Shown here piece by piece: positions 1 through 5,023 of a stretch of DNA of 5,023 bases. Within the stretch, counting starts at the first letter, position 1. Every line of letters begins with the position of its first letter. Under the pieces are notes generated by a model. The model was not told the origin of the DNA. It made no database searches and was given only the letters and a program-made list of their open reading frames with translations. This DNA comes from Actinomycetota bacterium (GTDB lineage Bacteria; Actinomycetota; Thermoleophilia; UBA2241), in the NCBI GenBank assembly GCA_012719015.1, contig JAAYBE010000058.1, positions 1 through 5,023 of the forward strand, given 5' to 3'. The translations under genes were made by a program, and so were the position numbers.

Positions 1-389
1 CCCCGGAAGACCTCCTCGAACCAGCAGATGTCGAGGTCGGGGTGCAGCCCGCCCTGCATCATGATCGCCGTGCCGCCCAGCGCCAGCGTCTCCTCGATCT
101 TGCGATGGATGTCGTCCGCGGCGAGGAGATAGCCCTCGCCGCTGCCCGGCCTCTTGTAGAAGGCGCAGAAGCGACAGCCGGAGAGGCAGTAGTCGGTGTA
201 GTTGATGTTGCGGTCGACGACGAAGGTGACCTCGTCGCCGGGGTGGAGGCGGCGACGGACGGCGTCGGCGCGCGCGCCGACGCCGAGAAGGTCGCCGCCT
301 TCGAGCAGTGCGAGCGCGTCCGCGTCGGTGAGGCGCTCGGGGGCCGGGTCCGCCGGCGGCGGCGCAGCTGCATCCGGCGGGCGCGTCAC
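1..389 (-). CDS. mqnC: Cyclic dehypoxanthine futalosine synthase, radical SAM (MqnC), N-terminal part (cut by window edge)
   Basis: MqnC converts dehypoxanthine futalosine to its cyclic form by radical SAM chemistry, building the second ring of the naphthoquinone. The first 129 residues are visible and run off the left edge with no stop; family members are usually about 350-390 residues. A Pro/Ala-rich stretch (2-17) leads into ERLTDADALALLEGGDLLGV (18-37), then VTFVVDRNINYTDYC and the cluster motif CLSGCRFC (C68, C72, C75) followed by AFYKRPGSGEGYLL. After that comes TAIMMQGGLHPDLDICWFEE (107-126). CxFCAFYK and MQGGLHPDLDICWFEE point to MqnC rather than MqnE. The start is a GTG at 389, overlapping the acetyltransferase stop as GTGA, with GGAGAAGGA just upstream. 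The same frame stays open upstream through the acetyltransferase gene, but that reading is an Arg-rich shadow. Confidence 0.93.
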   Translation of the reverse strand, partial: MTRPPDAAAPPPADPAPERLTDADALALLEGGDLLGVGARADAVRRRLHPGDEVTFVVDRNINYTDYCLSGCRFCAFYKRPGSGEGYLLAADDIHRKIEETLALGGTAIMMQGGLHPDLDICWFEEVFR

Positions 390-919
390 GGTCCTTCTCC
401 GACGAGAGGTTTGACCATCACCACGAAGTCGAACCCCACGCCGGCGGAGTCGTGATGCACCGGCAGCCCGTCGACGATCGCGTCGCCGGGCTGCAGCGTG
501 AAGCCCACCCTGCGGTGGAAGGCGATCGACTCGACGTTCCAGGCGCCGGTCTCGGCGTAGAGCCGTGTGCAGCCCCGCCCGGCGACGGCCGTGGAGAAAC
601 GCCGGTAGAGCTCCCTGCCGATGCCGAGGCCGCGACAGTCCGGGCGCACGCCGGCGTAGTGCACGTAACCTGTGCCCGGCATACGCTGCGACACGAAGCC
701 GACCAGGAACCCGATGAGGTCGCCCTCCCGCTCGGCCAGCACGCAGGTGTCGCCGAGATGCTCGAACAGCTGCGGACAGACGGCATGGACCATGTGCTTG
801 CCCGGCCACCAGTCGTCGATCGCCCTGGCCACCGCCGCGGCGTCGTCCGGTTCGGCGCTGCGCCACGCGACACTCGAGGACGTCGCCCCGGCAGGCGACG
901 AGGCCCGGTCGCCGCTCAC
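386..919 (-). CDS. GNAT family N-acetyltransferase, substrate unknown
   Basis: The 177-residue protein has a single GNAT acetyltransferase domain, so it is expected to move an acetyl group from acetyl-CoA to an amine. The domain starts near VAWRSAEPDDAAAVARAI (17-34). Beta-4 and the acetyl-CoA pyrophosphate loop follow as YVHYAGVRPDCRGLGIGREL (85-104), with the R96-G-L-G-I-G version of (Q/R)xxGx(G/A), and then NVESIAFHRRVGF (128-140) as motif B. The tail contains PGDAIVDGLPVHHDSAG (144-160), a pattern I associate with a group of GNAT proteins common in actinobacteria. The GTG start at 919 is forced fairly tightly: an in-frame TGA lies two codons upstream at 925-923. The stop overlaps the mqnC GTG by four bases. 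Its place between mqnA and mqnC suggests co-expression with menaquinone enzymes, but no known step of the pathway needs an acetyltransferase, so the substrate cannot be named. Confidence 0.88.
   Translation of the reverse strand: MSGDRASSPAGATSSSVAWRSAEPDDAAAVARAIDDWWPGKHMVHAVCPQLFEHLGDTCVLAEREGDLIGFLVGFVSQRMPGTGYVHYAGVRPDCRGLGIGRELYRRFSTAVAGRGCTRLYAETGAWNVESIAFHRRVGFTLQPGDAIVDGLPVHHDSAGVGFDFVVMVKPLVGEGP
392..400 (-). promoter_or_regulatory. Ribosome binding site of mqnC
   Basis: GGAGAAGGA sits inside the last codons of the acetyltransferase gene, two to ten bases before the GTG at 389. Its GGAG core is seven bases from the start. It decides the mqnC start against the long upstream open frame. 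Confidence 0.65.
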
Positions 920-1035
920 GGCTCAGGCCCCCACGCAGAGCCGGCCGGTCGTCCACGGCCGCGAACGGCGGGAGAGGCCGCGTCCCGCCGAAGTCGGGCG
1001 ACGCGGCGGTCCGGGATCGCATCGTCACGGCTCAT
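916..1035 (-). CDS. Possible small ORF, 39 residues, unknown function or coupling leader
   Basis: I do not recognise this product, which begins MSRDDAIPDRRVARLRRDAA and ends SAWGPEP. It starts with an ATG at 1035, 12 bases after the mqnA stop. The spacer holds GAGGGGG followed by five bases, one of the better ribosome binding sites in the window. It ends at a TGA that overlaps the GTG of the acetyltransferase gene by four bases (GTGA), the same junction seen elsewhere in this operon. The product is rich in Arg (10 of 39), Ala, Pro and Asp, with no membrane segment, no signal peptide and no Cys; the first half could form a charged helix. Third-position GC is about 71 percent by hand count, somewhat lower than in its neighbours, so it may not be under strong protein selection. 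It could be a real small protein, a leader that delivers ribosomes to the acetyltransferase start, or chance. Confidence 0.4.
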   Translation of the reverse strand: MSRDDAIPDRRVARLRRDAASPAVRGRGRPAGSAWGPEP

Positions 1036-1040
1036 GGCAG

Positions 1041-1047
1041 CCCCCTC
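1041..1047 (-). promoter_or_regulatory. Ribosome binding site of the 39-residue small ORF
   Basis: GAGGGGG lies directly after the mqnA stop and five bases before the ATG at 1035. It is the main evidence that the small ORF may be translated. No start codon of the acetyltransferase lies within its reach, because that gene begins more than 110 bases further on. Confidence 0.5.
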
Positions 1048-1944
1048 TCAACAGACGCCCGTCATGCAGACCTCGAGGTCGGGCACACGCTCGAGCTCGC
1101 CGGCCTCGGCGGCGCGGCGGTAGAACTCCTGCAAGCCGGCGCGATACTCGGGCGTGAACCCGAACTTGAGCTTGTCGAAATAGTCCTCCAGATAGGCCCG
1201 ACTGAAGTCGTAGACCTGTGCGGCGGCGGCGGCGGTGGCCTCGGGCGCCGCCGCACACGCGTCGCGTGACGCGAGGAGGGCGACGCCGACGGCGGCGGCG
1301 GCCTCCGGCCGCGCCGCGACGAAATCCTGCCGGGCGGCGCACACCGCGTACACCATCGGCAGGCCGGTGAGGTCCTTCCACTCCGCGCCGAGGTCGTAAT
1401 GGTACGGATAAGCCTCGACCCGGAGCAGATGCAGGGCCTCGTCGCCGATGAGCAGCAACGCGTCGAACTCCTCCAGGATCTCGGAGAGCAGTCCGCGCCG
1501 GGGCGCGAACTCCGGCTCGATCCCCCACTCACGACACAGCACCTTGAGCAGACAGATGGAGGTCGCGCTCTTCTCGGTCACCGCGACCCTGCGGATGCGC
1601 GCCGGCGGCGTACGTGCGAAGAGCTGGATGGAGTCGACCGCGCCGAACGAGCTGATCGACACCTGCGGCAGCAGGACCTGCGCGTCGGCGTTGCGGGCGA
1701 AGGCGATCGAGGACGAGAGGGTCACGTCGATCGCGCCCCGTGCCAGCATGTCGTTGAGGTCGGACGGGTATCCGTCGACGATGTCGGCGCTCAACCCGCG
1801 CGCGGAGAGCTGTTCGGCGAAGTGATGGTACAGCGGGAAGCAGTTGACGAACCGGATGCGCCCGACACGCGCGGCGGCGTCCGGGCCACGCGGGCGCGCG
1901 TGGCCGGCGACCGCATCGGAGCCCGGGGCGTCAGGCCGCATCAT
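1048..1944 (-). CDS. mqnA: Chorismate dehydratase (MqnA)
   Basis: MqnA removes water from chorismate to give 3-[(1-carboxyvinyl)oxy]benzoate, the committed step of the futalosine pathway, in the cytoplasm. The 298-residue product has the periplasmic-binding-protein-like fold sequence of the MqnA/MqnD group: GRIRFVNCFPLYHHF (29-43, including the Asn conserved in this family's (Y/F)xN motif), GYPSDLNDMLARGAIDVTLS (58-77), SSFGAVDSIQLF (98-109), SATSICLLK (126-134), LLLIGDEALHLL (163-174) and YDLGAEWKDLTGLPMVYAV (183-201). Most relatives have Trp shortly after the TGLPFVFA-type block; here the residue is Cys (VYAVCAA). The start is one of two tandem ATGs (1944 or 1941) inside the end of mqnE, giving a 14- or 11-base overlap with no clear Shine-Dalgarno, which suggests coupled translation. 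A 27-residue Ala/Gly/Pro-rich extension precedes the fold, and residues 229-242 form an Ala-rich segment encoded partly by a GCC run. The C-terminus is CMTGVC. The related enzyme MqnD is a weaker alternative. Confidence 0.92.
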   Translation of the reverse strand: MMRPDAPGSDAVAGHARPRGPDAAARVGRIRFVNCFPLYHHFAEQLSARGLSADIVDGYPSDLNDMLARGAIDVTLSSSIAFARNADAQVLLPQVSISSFGAVDSIQLFARTPPARIRRVAVTEKSATSICLLKVLCREWGIEPEFAPRRGLLSEILEEFDALLLIGDEALHLLRVEAYPYHYDLGAEWKDLTGLPMVYAVCAARQDFVAARPEAAAAVGVALLASRDACAAAPEATAAAAAQVYDFSRAYLEDYFDKLKFGFTPEYRAGLQEFYRRAAEAGELERVPDLEVCMTGVC

Positions 1945-3055
1945 CGTAGCGCCGCACGACGTTGTAGAGGGTGTCGCGCTCCACGGGGACACGGCCGGCG
2001 GCCTTGATGACGTGCACCAGCTCGGCCTTGCTGAGCTCCTGGCCGGTGTCGACGCCGGCCGCGTGGCTGATCTTCTCCTCCACCACGGTCCCGTCCAGGT
2101 CGTTGACGCCGAAGGCGAGGGACACCTGCGCCAGCTTCAGGCCGACGTTGATCCAGAACGCCTTGATGTGGCGGAAGTTGTCCAGTGCCAGACGGCCGAC
2201 GGCCAGCATCTTGAGATCGTCGAAGCCGGTGGGACCCGGCAGCTCGCTCAACCCCGTGTGGGCCGGCTGGAACGAGAGCGGGATGAAGGCGTTGAAGCCG
2301 CCGGTGTCGTCCTGGAGGTCGCGCAGGCGGACCATGTGGTCGGCGAGCTCATCCGGGCGCTCGACGTGGCCGTAGAGCATCGTCGCGTTCGACACCATGC
2401 CCGCCTCGTGCGCGGCCCGGTGCACGTCCAGCCACGTCTGGCCGCTGATCTTGCGCTCGCAGATCAGGTCGCGCACGCGGCCGCTGAACACCTCGGCGCC
2501 GCCTCCGGGCAGCGAACCGAGGCCCGCCTCCTTGAGCTGCTCGAGCACCTCCGCGACAGACTGGCCGCTGATACGCGCGAAGTGGCTGATCTCGCTCGCG
2601 GTGAACGCCTGGATGTGCACGTCCGGCGCCAGCTCGCGCAGGGCGCGCATCATGTCCAGGTAGTAGCTGAACGGCAGATCGGGGTGCTCGCCTCCGACGA
2701 TGTGGATCTCGGAGATGCCGCCCGCGGCCAGCGTCTCCCGGGCCTTCTCGACCACCTGGTCGATCGTGAGGGTGTAGGCGTCGGCGTCGCCCTCATCGTG
2801 GCTGAAGGCGCAGAAGAGGCACCGGTTACGACACACGTTGGTGTGGTTGATGTGCCGATTGGAGATGAAGTAGACCTCGTCGCCGGCGCTGCGGGCACGG
2901 GCGAAGTCGGCCATCGCGCCGAGCGCGAGCAGGTCGGGGGACGCGAGCAGCGCGGTGACGTCGTCACGGCTGAGGCGTTCGGCGGTCTCGACCTTGCGCC
3001 AGATGCGGTCCAGGCCGGAGCGCGCGGCGAGCGCGGAGATCTCAGGTGGGTTCAC
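1931..3055 (-). CDS. mqnE: Aminodeoxyfutalosine synthase, radical SAM (MqnE)
   Basis: MqnE uses a SAM-derived adenosyl radical to join the MqnA product to adenosine, releasing CO2 and forming aminofutalosine. The 374-residue protein carries the [4Fe-4S]-binding CX3CX2C motif CRNRCLFC (C75, C79, C82) within NRHINHTNVCRNRCLFCAFS. MqnE-type blocks follow: HIVGGEHPDLPFSYYLDMMR (118-137), AFTASEISHFA (150-160), EAGLGSLPGGGAEVF (176-190), SNATMLYGH (222-230) and TGGFNAFIPLSFQP (251-264). HPDLPFSYYLDM and TGGFxAFIPL point to MqnE rather than its paralogue MqnC, which is also in this operon. The start is a GTG at 3055 with GGAG nine bases upstream; the frame stays open far upstream through the prenyl synthase gene, but that part reads as an Arg-rich shadow. 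The last 14 bases overlap mqnA. No key residue appears missing. Confidence 0.95.
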   Translation of the reverse strand: MNPPEISALAARSGLDRIWRKVETAERLSRDDVTALLASPDLLALGAMADFARARSAGDEVYFISNRHINHTNVCRNRCLFCAFSHDEGDADAYTLTIDQVVEKARETLAAGGISEIHIVGGEHPDLPFSYYLDMMRALRELAPDVHIQAFTASEISHFARISGQSVAEVLEQLKEAGLGSLPGGGAEVFSGRVRDLICERKISGQTWLDVHRAAHEAGMVSNATMLYGHVERPDELADHMVRLRDLQDDTGGFNAFIPLSFQPAHTGLSELPGPTGFDDLKMLAVGRLALDNFRHIKAFWINVGLKLAQVSLAFGVNDLDGTVVEEKISHAAGVDTGQELSKAELVHVIKAAGRVPVERDTLYNVVRRYDDAA

Positions 3056-3064
3056 GGGGCAGGA

Positions 3065-3068
3065 CTCC
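3065..3068 (-). promoter_or_regulatory. Ribosome binding site of mqnE
   Basis: GGAG lies in the 20-base gap between the prenyl synthase stop and the mqnE GTG, nine bases from the start codon. It supports the start at 3055 over an upstream start inside the prenyl synthase gene. Confidence 0.55.
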
Positions 3069-3075
3069 GGGGTCG

Positions 3076-4155
3076 TCAGCTGTAGCGGTCCACGACCTGC
3101 GCGGCCACCTGTTCGAGCAGACCGCGCTCGACGGTGTCCGGGCAGCGGGCGAGGACCGCGCGTGCCTCTGCAATGTACCGCAAAGCGTCGTCGCGGGCAC
3201 GCCCGAGCGCGCCGCTGTCGGCGACGGCACTGAGGACGGCGTCGACGTCTGCGTCTGAGACCGCCGGCCGGCGGAGAGTCTCGGCCAGCTCCGGCCGGCC
3301 CTCCAGCGCGTAGATCAACGGCAGGGTGATGGTGCCGTCGCGGATGTCGGTGCCCGGCCGCTTGCCCGTGGCCGCCTGTTCGCCGCTGCAGTCGAGGATG
3401 TCGTCGAACACCTGGAAGGCCAGACCGATGAGGCGTCCGTATTCGGCGACGACGGAGGCCGCTTCCGGCGCCCCCGAGAGCAGGGCGCCGAGGGAGCAGG
3501 CGGCGGAGAAGAGATCGGCCGTCTTGCGCTCGCACCGGCGGACGTAGGCGTCCGGGCCGATGCTCACGTCGTGGGCCTCCGCCCTCTGCAGCACCTCGCC
3601 CTCGCTGAGGCCGACCGCCGTCGCGCTGAGCAGATCGACGGCGGCGGTGGCGCCCGCGCCCACCAGCTCCGAGAAGGCGCGGGCGAGCAGGTAGTTGCCG
3701 GCAGACACGGCGATCCCGGCGCCGTACTGGTGCGCCACGGTCGGACGTCCGCGGCGGAGCTCGGCGCGGTCAAGCACGTCGTCGTGGACCAGCGTCGCCA
3801 TGTGCACCAGCTCCACCGCGACCGCGCCGCGCAGCACGGGGTCGCCCACCGGCTCGCCCCGCCGGCTGCACAGCAGCGTGAGCAGCGGCCGCACCCGCTT
3901 CCCGCCGGCGGCGAGAGTCGCGAGGCACGCCTCCCCCAGCACGCCGGGGTACTCGGAGGCGAGCGTGAACAGACGCTCCTCGACGAGGTCGAGGCCGCGG
4001 ACGACCCGGCGCTTCTGGGCCACGGACGACCAGGAGAGAGTGGGCCGGAGGCGCGGTCGTGGCGTACCTCCATCTGCGCCTCCAGGTCGTACCGAATGCG
4101 CGGGCGTCTCGCGAGAGCCGCGCCGGTCGCGGTCTCTTGCGCGAGGCCCGCTCAC
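3076..4155 (-). CDS. Long-chain polyprenyl diphosphate synthase (trans-isoprenyl, IspB/HepT-like)
   Basis: The protein condenses isopentenyl diphosphate onto an allylic diphosphate to build the menaquinone side chain. It has the full trans-prenyltransferase set: GGKRVRP (84-90), the first Asp-rich motif HDDVLDRAELRRGRP (124-138), KTADLF (211-216), FQVFDDILD with the second Asp-rich motif DDILD (247-255), and GKRPGTDIRDG (264-274). The residues just before the first motif (MATLVH) are small, with Ala five positions upstream of the first Asp. In this family that fits a long chain rather than C15 or C20, but the exact length cannot be read off. From the GTG at 4155 it is 359 residues, longer than the usual 310-330. 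The first 40 or so are Arg/Pro-rich and unlike the family, so an in-frame GTG at 4023 (giving 315 residues) is a real alternative start. The 4155 start is listed because it makes a GTGA overlap with the methyltransferase stop. The mqnE gene follows after 20 bases. Confidence 0.92.
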   Translation of the reverse strand: MSGPRARDRDRRGSRETPAHSVRPGGADGGTPRPRLRPTLSWSSVAQKRRVVRGLDLVEERLFTLASEYPGVLGEACLATLAAGGKRVRPLLTLLCSRRGEPVGDPVLRGAVAVELVHMATLVHDDVLDRAELRRGRPTVAHQYGAGIAVSAGNYLLARAFSELVGAGATAAVDLLSATAVGLSEGEVLQRAEAHDVSIGPDAYVRRCERKTADLFSAACSLGALLSGAPEAASVVAEYGRLIGLAFQVFDDILDCSGEQAATGKRPGTDIRDGTITLPLIYALEGRPELAETLRRPAVSDADVDAVLSAVADSGALGRARDDALRYIAEARAVLARCPDTVERGLLEQVAAQVVDRYS

Positions 4156-4907
4156 GCCGGCGCCTCGCCCACGTGCAGCGCCACCGCATCGAGGCCCAGG
4201 CGCCGGTAGCGCACCCGCACGAGGCCGGCACGGCTCATGACCGCCGCGAGCTCGTCGGCTCCCGGGAACGCGGCCACGGACGCGGGCAGGTACGAGTACG
4301 CGGACCGATCACCGCTGACCAGGCGCCCCAGCGTCGGCACCACGCATCCCTGCCACAGGGCGTGGAAGCGTCTGCTCCAGGAGGTCGACGGAAGGGTGGA
4401 CTCCAGGCACACGACGCGGCCGCCCGGACGGGTCACGCGCGCCATCTCGGCGAAGGCGCGCGGGACGTCGGGCACGTTGCGCACCCCCCAGCCGACAGTG
4501 ACCGCGGCGAAGCGCCCGTCGTCGAAGGGCAGGTCGAGCAGGTCCGCCTCCAGGAAGGCGTGCGGGACGGGGTCGCCGCGGCGCGCCCGTGCCGCGGCCT
4601 TCTCCCGTGCCCGCGCCAGCATCGCGGGGGTGAAGTCCAGGCCCGTCACCGCGCACGCCGGACAGGCCTCGACGAGGCTGAACGCGAGGTCACCCGTGCC
4701 GCAACACACGTCGAGGGCCTCGCCCCCGGGCGAGAGACGCGCCTCGGACGCGGCCATGCGGCGCCAGCGCCCGTCGAGCCCCGCCGTCATGAGCCGGTTC
4801 ATGAGGTCGTACCGCGACGCGATGTCGCCGAACATGGCCTCGATGCGCGAAGGCTCGCGGTCCAGGGGCAGATCGCCGGACCCGGGTGCGGGTCGGGGGG
4901 ACGCCAT
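4152..4907 (-). CDS. menG: Demethylmenaquinone C-methyltransferase (UbiE/MenG family)
   Basis: The product is 251 residues, normal for the family, and transfers a methyl group from SAM to demethylmenaquinone in the last step of menaquinone synthesis. Visible family marks are MFGDIASRYDLMNRLMTAGL (about 25-44), the SAM-binding motif I DVCCGTGD (66-73), the acidic strand GLDFTPAML (89-97), ADLLDLPFDD (121-130), VGWGVRNV (138-145, where many relatives have FGLRNV) and the UbiE signature SAYSYLPASVAAFP (202-215). The ATG at 4907 is preferred because it overlaps the ubiX stop as TGATG and has a G-rich stretch upstream; an in-frame GTG at 4928 would add seven residues lying within the ubiX end. The stop overlaps the GTG of the prenyl synthase gene by four bases. 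In a genome with the mqn pathway the substrate is expected to be demethylmenaquinone; a role in ubiquinone synthesis is unlikely here but not excluded from sequence alone. Confidence 0.93.
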   Translation of the reverse strand: MASPRPAPGSGDLPLDREPSRIEAMFGDIASRYDLMNRLMTAGLDGRWRRMAASEARLSPGGEALDVCCGTGDLAFSLVEACPACAVTGLDFTPAMLARAREKAAARARRGDPVPHAFLEADLLDLPFDDGRFAAVTVGWGVRNVPDVPRAFAEMARVTRPGGRVVCLESTLPSTSWSRRFHALWQGCVVPTLGRLVSGDRSAYSYLPASVAAFPGADELAAVMSRAGLVRVRYRRLGLDAVALHVGEAPA

Positions 4908-5023
4908 CAGGCGCGGCCCCCATCCCACGGCGGGAACAGGTCGTGCGCGAACCCGAGGGCGCTCATCACCTTGCCGGCGACGTGGTCGACCGCGTCCTGG
5001 AGGGTCTGCGGCCGGGAGTAGAA
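4907..5023 (-). CDS. ubiX: UbiX-type flavin prenyltransferase, C-terminal fragment (cut by window edge)
   Basis: The minus strand is open from the right edge to a TGA at 4909-4907 and gives the last 38 residues of a protein beginning FYSRPQTLQDAVDHV and ending in PPWDGGRA. The FYxRPQT...D.VD.V.GKV...LG..H.L...W pattern is the C-terminal signature of the UbiX/Pad1 flavoprotein family. From family knowledge, UbiX attaches a dimethylallyl group to FMN to make the prenylated FMN cofactor of UbiD-type decarboxylases; in the futalosine pathway a UbiX/UbiD-like pair is assigned to a late decarboxylation of the naphthoate ring. Its stop overlaps the ATG of the methyltransferase gene by one base (TGATG), so it belongs to the same transcript. 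The N-terminal FMN-binding part lies outside the window. An equivalent name in this pathway would be mqnM. Only the tail is visible, so the family call rests on a short match. Confidence 0.8.
   Translation of the reverse strand, partial: FYSRPQTLQDAVDHVAGKVMSALGFAHDLFPPWDGGRA

Noticed and set aside
1..1028. The mqnC reading frame appears open upstream from 389 to a GTG at 1028 and an ATG at 1022, which could suggest a much longer MqnC or a fusion.
   Set aside because: Across 386-919 the GNAT frame has clear family motifs, while this frame reads as Arg-rich noise. The GTG at 389 has a good ribosome site and the usual N-terminal distance to the cluster motif.
920..1047. The mqnA-GNAT spacer as a terminator or internal promoter.
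   Set aside because: I see no hairpin followed by a T-run on the minus strand and no convincing -35/-10 pair. The stretch is better explained by the small ORF or as a coupling spacer.
1220..1234. Five tandem GCG triplets, a possible simple repeat.
   Set aside because: They encode an Ala run within mqnA and fit high-GC codon use; too short to call a repeat element.
1844..3085. A 413-residue open frame on the plus strand opposite mqnE.
   Set aside because: It is a mirror of mqnE codons, rich in Val, Ala, Asp and Glu with no domain I can recognise, as expected from antisense frames in GC-rich genes.
3056..3535. The mqnE frame continues upstream to 3535, giving a possible 534-residue protein.
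   Set aside because: The extra part is an Arg-rich shadow of the polyprenyl synthase gene, whose motifs are unmistakable there. The GTG at 3055 with GGAG upstream gives the normal MqnE length.
4059..5021. A 320-residue open frame on the plus strand opposite menG and the end of ubiX.
   Set aside because: It lies wholly antisense to well-supported genes and has Arg/His/Gly-rich sequence with no motif.

Overview
This is a GC-rich, gene-dense bacterial window in which every supportable gene lies on the minus strand and reads from high to low coordinates. Together they form one tightly packed operon for menaquinone (vitamin K2) biosynthesis by the futalosine (mqn) route. The composition, the frequent GTG starts and the GNAT type suggest a high-GC actinobacterium (for example a Thermoleophilia-like or related lineage). 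That assignment is inference; other high-GC phyla also use this pathway.

Layout in transcription order: (1) the C-terminal 38 residues of a UbiX-type flavin prenyltransferase, cut by the right edge (5023-4907); (2) a UbiE/MenG methyltransferase (4907-4152); (3) a long-chain polyprenyl diphosphate synthase (4155-3076); (4) MqnE, a radical SAM aminofutalosine synthase (3055-1931); (5) MqnA, chorismate dehydratase (1944-1048); (6) a possible 39-residue small ORF with a good ribosome binding site and no recognised family (1035-916); (7) a GNAT N-acetyltransferase (919-386); (8) the N-terminal 129 residues of MqnC, a radical SAM cyclic dehypoxanthine futalosine synthase, cut by the left edge (389-1). 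Junctions are TGATG (1-nt overlap), GTGA (4 nt), a 20-nt gap, a 14-nt overlap, a 12-nt gap, GTGA and GTGA. This arrangement implies one transcript with translational coupling. I see no internal promoter or terminator, and no gene-free stretch longer than about 130 bases.

How the genes work together: MqnA dehydrates chorismate to 3-[(1-carboxyvinyl)oxy]benzoate, and MqnE joins this to SAM-derived adenosyl to give aminofutalosine. After hydrolysis or deamination steps encoded elsewhere, MqnC cyclises dehypoxanthine futalosine. The polyprenyl synthase makes the isoprenoid tail, UbiX supplies prenylated FMN for a UbiD-type decarboxylase (not seen here), and MenG does the final C-methylation. Missing from the window, and expected nearby or elsewhere, are MqnB or an equivalent nucleosidase, MqnD, the UbiA-type prenyltransferase and the UbiD-type decarboxylase.

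The least explained parts are the GNAT gene set between mqnA and mqnC with start/stop overlap, and the short Arg-rich ORF just ahead of it. The rest is a recognisable pathway in a compact arrangement. I see no mobile element, CRISPR array, RNA gene or clear novel system.
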